Notes under the pieces: model-generated
Database searches by the model: none
Told to the model about the DNA's origin: nothing
The model's input: the letters and a program-made list of their open reading frames with translations, nothing else
Shown: positions 56,011 through 64,000 of the stretch, in pieces
How the letters are laid out: the number at the start of each line of letters is the position of its first letter
Numbering within the stretch: the stretch's first letter is position 1
Translations under genes and position numbers: made by a program
DNA from: Deinococcus malanensis
GTDB taxonomy: Bacteria > Deinococcota > Deinococci > Deinococcales > Deinococcaceae
Length of the DNA: 64,000 bases
Assembly: GCF_014647655.1 (NCBI RefSeq)
Contig: NZ_BMPP01000005.1
Span: 186,001-250,000, forward strand
Direction of reading: 5' to 3'

Positions 56011-56910
56011 ATGAACCTACAGGCTGAGCCCGCCATGGGGCGTGTTTACATCGGCACGTCCGGCTGGACATACCGGCACTGGCGGGGAACCTACTACCCG
56101 CAGGGACTGGTGCAGCGGCGCGAACTGGAATACCTCGCTGGGCAGATGGCCAGCGTGGAGATCAATGGGTCCTTCTACGCCCTGCAAAGGCCCGATACCT
56201 ACGCCCGGTGGGCGGCCCAGGTTCCGCCTGGCTTCATCTTCGCGGTGAAAGGCGGGCGGTTCGTCACCCACATGAAAAAGCTGCGCGACGTGCGTCAGCC
56301 GCTCGCCAATTTTTTTGCCTCCGGGGTGCTTCGGCTGGAAGACCGGCTGGGCCCGGTGCTGTGGCAGTTGCCGGAGCGGCTGCGCTTCGATGCTGCCCTG
56401 GTCGAGGACTTTCTGGCCCTGCTTCCCCGCTCGACCGCCCAGGCCGCCCGGCTGGCACAGGAACACGGTGCCCAGCTGGAAGGCCGCGCCTGGATGGACG
56501 TGCAGCAGGATCTGCCGATCCGCTACGCCCTGGAAGTCCGGCATGAGAGCTTCAGAACCCCGGAGCTGGCCTCGCTGCTGCGGCGCGCGGGAGTCTCGCT
56601 GGTGGTGGCTGACGCAGCCGGGCAGTTTCCCCTCATCGAGGAGGTCACGGCAGACTTCGTCTACGTGCGTCTGCATGGCTCCAGGGAGCTGTACCGCAGC
56701 GGATATGACCCTGATGAGATAGATGCCTGGGCACACAGAATCCGCGCCTGGCAGGCGGGCACGCAGCCCCCTGATGCCCGGCGTCTGACCCAGGATTCCG
56801 TGCCCATGGGCTCCAGGGACGTGTATGTGTACTTCGATAACGACATCGGCACGCATGCACCGTTCGATGCCCTCGCGCTGGCCAAGGCACTTCGGGATCG
56901 CGATTACTGA
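56011..56910 (+). CDS. DUF72 family protein
   Basis: A 299-residue DUF72 protein. It starts with the family hallmark VYIGTSGWTYRHWRGTYYP near residue 12, then EINGSFYALQRPDTYARW and FAVKGGRFVTHMKKLRD. The C-terminal half has FVYVRLHGSRELYRSGYDPDE and VYVYFDNDIGTHAPFDA. The fold resembles a TIM barrel; activity is not established. ATG 56011 has GGGAGG eight bases upstream. It follows the reductase by 45 bases on the same strand and may be co-transcribed with it. Confidence 0.92.
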   Translation: MNLQAEPAMGRVYIGTSGWTYRHWRGTYYPQGLVQRRELEYLAGQMASVEINGSFYALQRPDTYARWAAQVPPGFIFAVKGGRFVTHMKKLRDVRQPLANFFASGVLRLEDRLGPVLWQLPERLRFDAALVEDFLALLPRSTAQAARLAQEHGAQLEGRAWMDVQQDLPIRYALEVRHESFRTPELASLLRRAGVSLVVADAAGQFPLIEEVTADFVYVRLHGSRELYRSGYDPDEIDAWAHRIRAWQAGTQPPDARRLTQDSVPMGSRDVYVYFDNDIGTHAPFDALALAKALRDRDY

Positions 56911-57073
56911 TTCAGGCTGAGTACAGACCGTGTGCCGGCATCCGATCACCTGGAGCTAACGCAGGGCGGTTGTACACCCGGAAAGGGTGGATAAGAAGCC
57001 GGAGACATGCAAGAAGCCTACTGAAGACCAGAGACCAGGGCGGAAAATGAGCCCGCGAACAGCTATAGATGAT

Positions 57074-57108
57074 TCAGCCCGCCAGAACACAGGTTCCTGG
57101 CGGGCTGA
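57074..57108. terminator. Terminator hairpin after treY
   Basis: A perfect 12-bp inverted repeat TCAGCCCGCCAG / CTGGCGGGCTGA with an 11-base loop lies 22 bases past the treY stop and between convergent genes. Confidence 0.8.
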
Positions 57109-57129
57109 AACCGCAGACAGAGCCTGAGC

Positions 57130-59994
<2,865 letters not shown>

Positions 59995-60239
59995 GGTCGA
60001 ACCTGGGAGAACAATTCCGCCGGGCATATGGCGCGCGCCCTGAGGATGGTCGTCAGACGGAAAACAGAGGAAATCATGGCACTTACTCCTTCGCGGCAGA
60101 GACGGCGGTCACCTCTTTGCGTCGCCGGCAGCTCAACAGGACACAGAGGCGCGGGTCCTGAGAACGCAGCGCGCCGGTGTCCTGAGCGTAGCGGCCTCCC
60201 GGAACCGGCCCGTGAGGAGGCTTTAATGGCAGTAAAAGG

Positions 60240-62372
<2,133 letters not shown>

Positions 62373-62429
62373 GTAAAAAACTCCTTGAGCAAGGCACCTA
62401 GGGCGCCTGGTATCGGTCAAGACGGTGAA

Positions 62430-62461
62430 ACGGGAACTTCAGGTTCTCGCGAAGTTCCCGT
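62430..62461. other. Hairpin upstream of treX
   Basis: An 11-bp perfect inverted repeat ACGGGAACTTC / GAAGTTCCCGT with a 10-base loop lies 58 bases before the treX start. It may be a terminator for the gene upstream or a regulator site; the T-run is short. Confidence 0.4.
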
Positions 62462-62586
62462 CTGTCTGTGGAAACGTTACCAGACGCCGCCTGCCCCCAG
62501 AAACGAGCCCGGACACACTGCGCCGGATTCTCAGGGAACGCTCAAGCTTGCGCTGCCGTCAGGTAAGGGTGCTGCGGGCTCCCCGC

Positions 62587-63438
62587 TCAGAACCCCAGCG
62601 AGCCGTGGGGACCACTGAGCTTCGCAAGCCTTTCGGGGGTCCACAGTTCGTAGGTGTACATCGGATACTGGCGCTTGAAGCGGCCCACCCGGTCCCAGAC
62701 CTCCCGTGATTCGAAGGGCACCACCAGCAGCAGCCGGATCACGCTGTCCTCGGCGTCATAGATGTAGAAGTCGAAGTGGAAGGTCTGCTCACCACCACGG
62801 TCGGTAAAGAGGGGGAAGCTGAACGGCCGGTACCGCCAGGCCTTGTTCTTGTCCGTCAGGATGCGCGCCGCGACCCGCTTGAGGTTGCTGTCCGGAAAAC
62901 TGATCCGTTCGCCGTCACGGTCCACAAAGATGGTGTCCGGCGCGGGAGCGTCCAGCTGAACCCGTTTGAGTTCCGGCAGGGCCTTCCGGACCTTTGGAGG
63001 CGCGCGGCGGGCCTGACCTGAGGGCGCAGAGCGCTCACCTCCGGTGCTGCCGCTGCGCTCGTCGGGTGTGCGCCGTGAGGATGCGCCGGGTTTGGAGGCG
63101 TCGCTCCGGCTTCCCCGGGCAGCTCCTGCTTTCTGGGGGCCTGAACTGCCCCGGCTCGCGGCTGGGCCTCCGGTGGTGCGCCCGGTGCTGCTGCGGCCCG
63201 TCCCTGTCCGTCCTGATTCGGTGCGGCCAGTATCTGCGCGGCCTCCTGTACGTCCGGGTCCGCTGCGCTGCCCTGCGCCCCTGGCAGCGCCGGTGCGCTC
63301 ACCCGCGGTGCTCACTTCGCTGCCGCGTGAGGTGCGTTCCCTGGCCGGTCGCACCGTATCGCGGGTGGAGCCGCCGCGCCCCTGCGCGGTGTTCTTCTTC
63401 GGGCCGCGTCCCCGTGATCCTTTTCTAGGCCCTGTCAT
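62587..63438 (-). CDS. Arg/Gly/Ser-rich protein with C-terminal nuclease-like domain
   Basis: A 283-residue protein. The first 150 residues are basic and low-complexity, rich in Arg, Gly, Ser and Thr (for example [17 protein letters not shown]), so probably disordered and nucleic-acid-binding. The last 110 residues, from about [14 protein letters not shown] to the end, look folded, with [17 protein letters not shown] and [15 protein letters not shown]. That recalls PD-(D/E)XK restriction-endonuclease-like folds, but the classical ExK is not evident. TACACT lies seven bases before the ATG at 63438. The function is unknown. Confidence 0.65.
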   Translation of the reverse strand: MTGPRKGSRGRGPKKNTAQGRGGSTRDTVRPARERTSRGSEVSTAGERTGAARGAGQRSGPGRTGGRADTGRTESGRTGTGRSSTGRTTGGPAASRGSSGPQKAGAARGSRSDASKPGASSRRTPDERSGSTGGERSAPSGQARRAPPKVRKALPELKRVQLDAPAPDTIFVDRDGERISFPDSNLKRVAARILTDKNKAWRYRPFSFPLFTDRGGEQTFHFDFYIYDAEDSVIRLLLVVPFESREVWDRVGRFKRQYPMYTYELWTPERLAKLSGPHGSLGF

Positions 63439-63467
63439 GTCAGGCAGTGTACCTGGGGTTCGGTGCC

Positions 63468-63516
63468 CGGAAAGGAATGCAGCGCGAAAGGAAGCTGGCA
63501 CGAAAGGAAGACAGCA
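63468..63516. repeat. Three imperfect 16-17-base tandem repeats
   Basis: The unit CGAAAGGAAGCTGGCA recurs three times in tandem (first copy at 63468 degenerate, then 63485 and 63501) between the Arg/Gly-rich gene and the binding-protein gene. Confidence 0.55.
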
Positions 63517-63581
63517 GGGCACTTGCCCCCTGATCACCACGCACCGGGCATGTTCACCAGAGGGCCGGGCGGAAGAAAACC

Positions 63582-64000
63582 TTACTTGGCCAGGCTGCGG
63601 ATAATGCTGAGGTTCACGAAGCGGCCCAGGTCCGGGACATCCCGCGCAAAGCCGGCTTCCTTGTTGAGCTGTGCATACTCCGCCAGGGTCTTGAGGTTGA
63701 TGTCCCAGGTGACCTTGGTGCGGGCCAGCGCCTTGAACAGCTCAGCGCTGTTGGGGCGTTTGCCGGTAAAGGTGTAGATTTGCTCGGCAATGGCTTTCTG
63801 GGCTCCGGCGTTGCTCTTCTTGATGAAGTTGATCGCCGCGAGGTGGCCGCGCAGCAGGTCACGCACAGCGTCCGGGTTCTGTCCGGCAAACTTGGTGTTC
63901 ACGACCAGCACGGTGGTGGTGTAGTTTCCACCTTCCCAGATGGCTTTTTCGTTGGCAATCAGGCGGGCTCCCTGAGTTTCCATGACGGCGCCCCAGGGCT
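63582..64000 (-). CDS. NitT/TauA-type substrate-binding protein (5' end outside window)
   Basis: The C-terminal 139 residues of a periplasmic substrate-binding protein cut by the right edge. Visible parts are [33 protein letters not shown] and [18 protein letters not shown], which fit the nitrate/sulfonate/taurine binding-protein family (NMT1/SsuA). It would deliver an aliphatic sulfonate, nitrate or similar solute to an ABC importer. The specific ligand and the signal peptide are outside the window. The stop is TAA at 63582-63584. Confidence 0.82.
   Translation of the reverse strand, partial: PWGAVMETQGARLIANEKAIWEGGNYTTTVLVVNTKFAGQNPDAVRDLLRGHLAAINFIKKSNAGAQKAIAEQIYTFTGKRPNSAELFKALARTKVTWDINLKTLAEYAQLNKEAGFARDVPDLGRFVNLSIIRSLAK

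Overview
The window looks like a chromosome segment of a Deinococcus species. It is GC-rich and gene-dense. It carries the herA-nurA DNA-repair pair, a trehalose/maltodextrin gene set and a LysW/ArgD-type aminotransferase. Many transcription units begin with a TANNNT -10 box only 5-8 bases before the start codon, the leaderless-mRNA layout known from Deinococcus. I see no rRNA, tRNA, CRISPR array, insertion sequence or prophage. Most genes are housekeeping or metabolic. The genus assignment is inference from gene content.

Layout. 1-11 kb: the 3' part of ppsA, a HAD phosphatase, a branched-chain amino-acid binding protein, pyrF, a DUF1028 protein, an Rrf2 regulator, a divergent OstA-like protein and cell-wall amidase, malQ and a cobalamin adenosyltransferase. 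11-19.2 kb: two divergent operons that share one promoter core. Leftwards run a MocR-type regulator, a YgiB-like lipoprotein, a glutathionylspermidine-synthase-like ATP-grasp ligase and a voltage-gated K+ channel. Rightwards run a cupin, a GNAT, a DinB/YfiT protein, an FMN-binding protein, an EamA transporter and an aminotransferase. Adjacent genes within each operon overlap by 1-4 bases. 19.3-24.5 kb: a VanW protein, small membrane and lipoprotein genes, and leuA.

24.5-36.5 kb: a TPR-GGDEF-EAL protein, an acyl-CoA dehydrogenase, a histidine kinase, ilvBNC and a DEAD-box helicase. Upstream of leuA and of ilvB I find short leader peptides that are too small for usual gene calling. The leuA leader is [14 protein letters not shown] with three consecutive Leu codons. 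The ilvB leader is MSANLVVVILSIGGVRG, rich in Val, Ile and Leu. Each is followed by a strong terminator hairpin and a competing pairing, which is the anatomy of ribosome-mediated transcription attenuation. Both leader peptides appear to be translated from leaderless transcripts. Together they would tie branched-chain amino-acid synthesis to charged-tRNA supply.

36.8-44 kb: rluD, a herA-nurA operon with a coupled small P-loop ATPase, a histone-deacetylase-like gene, and suhB with a 58-residue membrane protein. 44-57 kb: purB, a Rieske ferredoxin, an ankyrin protein, thiolase, dcd, a phosphoesterase, a methyltransferase that has lost its catalytic core, a Bax-inhibitor-like protein, a second HAD phosphatase, an aldo/keto reductase and a DUF72 protein. 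57-64 kb: treY and treX (maltodextrin to trehalose), an Arg/Gly-rich protein, and the 3' part of a sulfonate/nitrate-type binding protein cut by the right edge.
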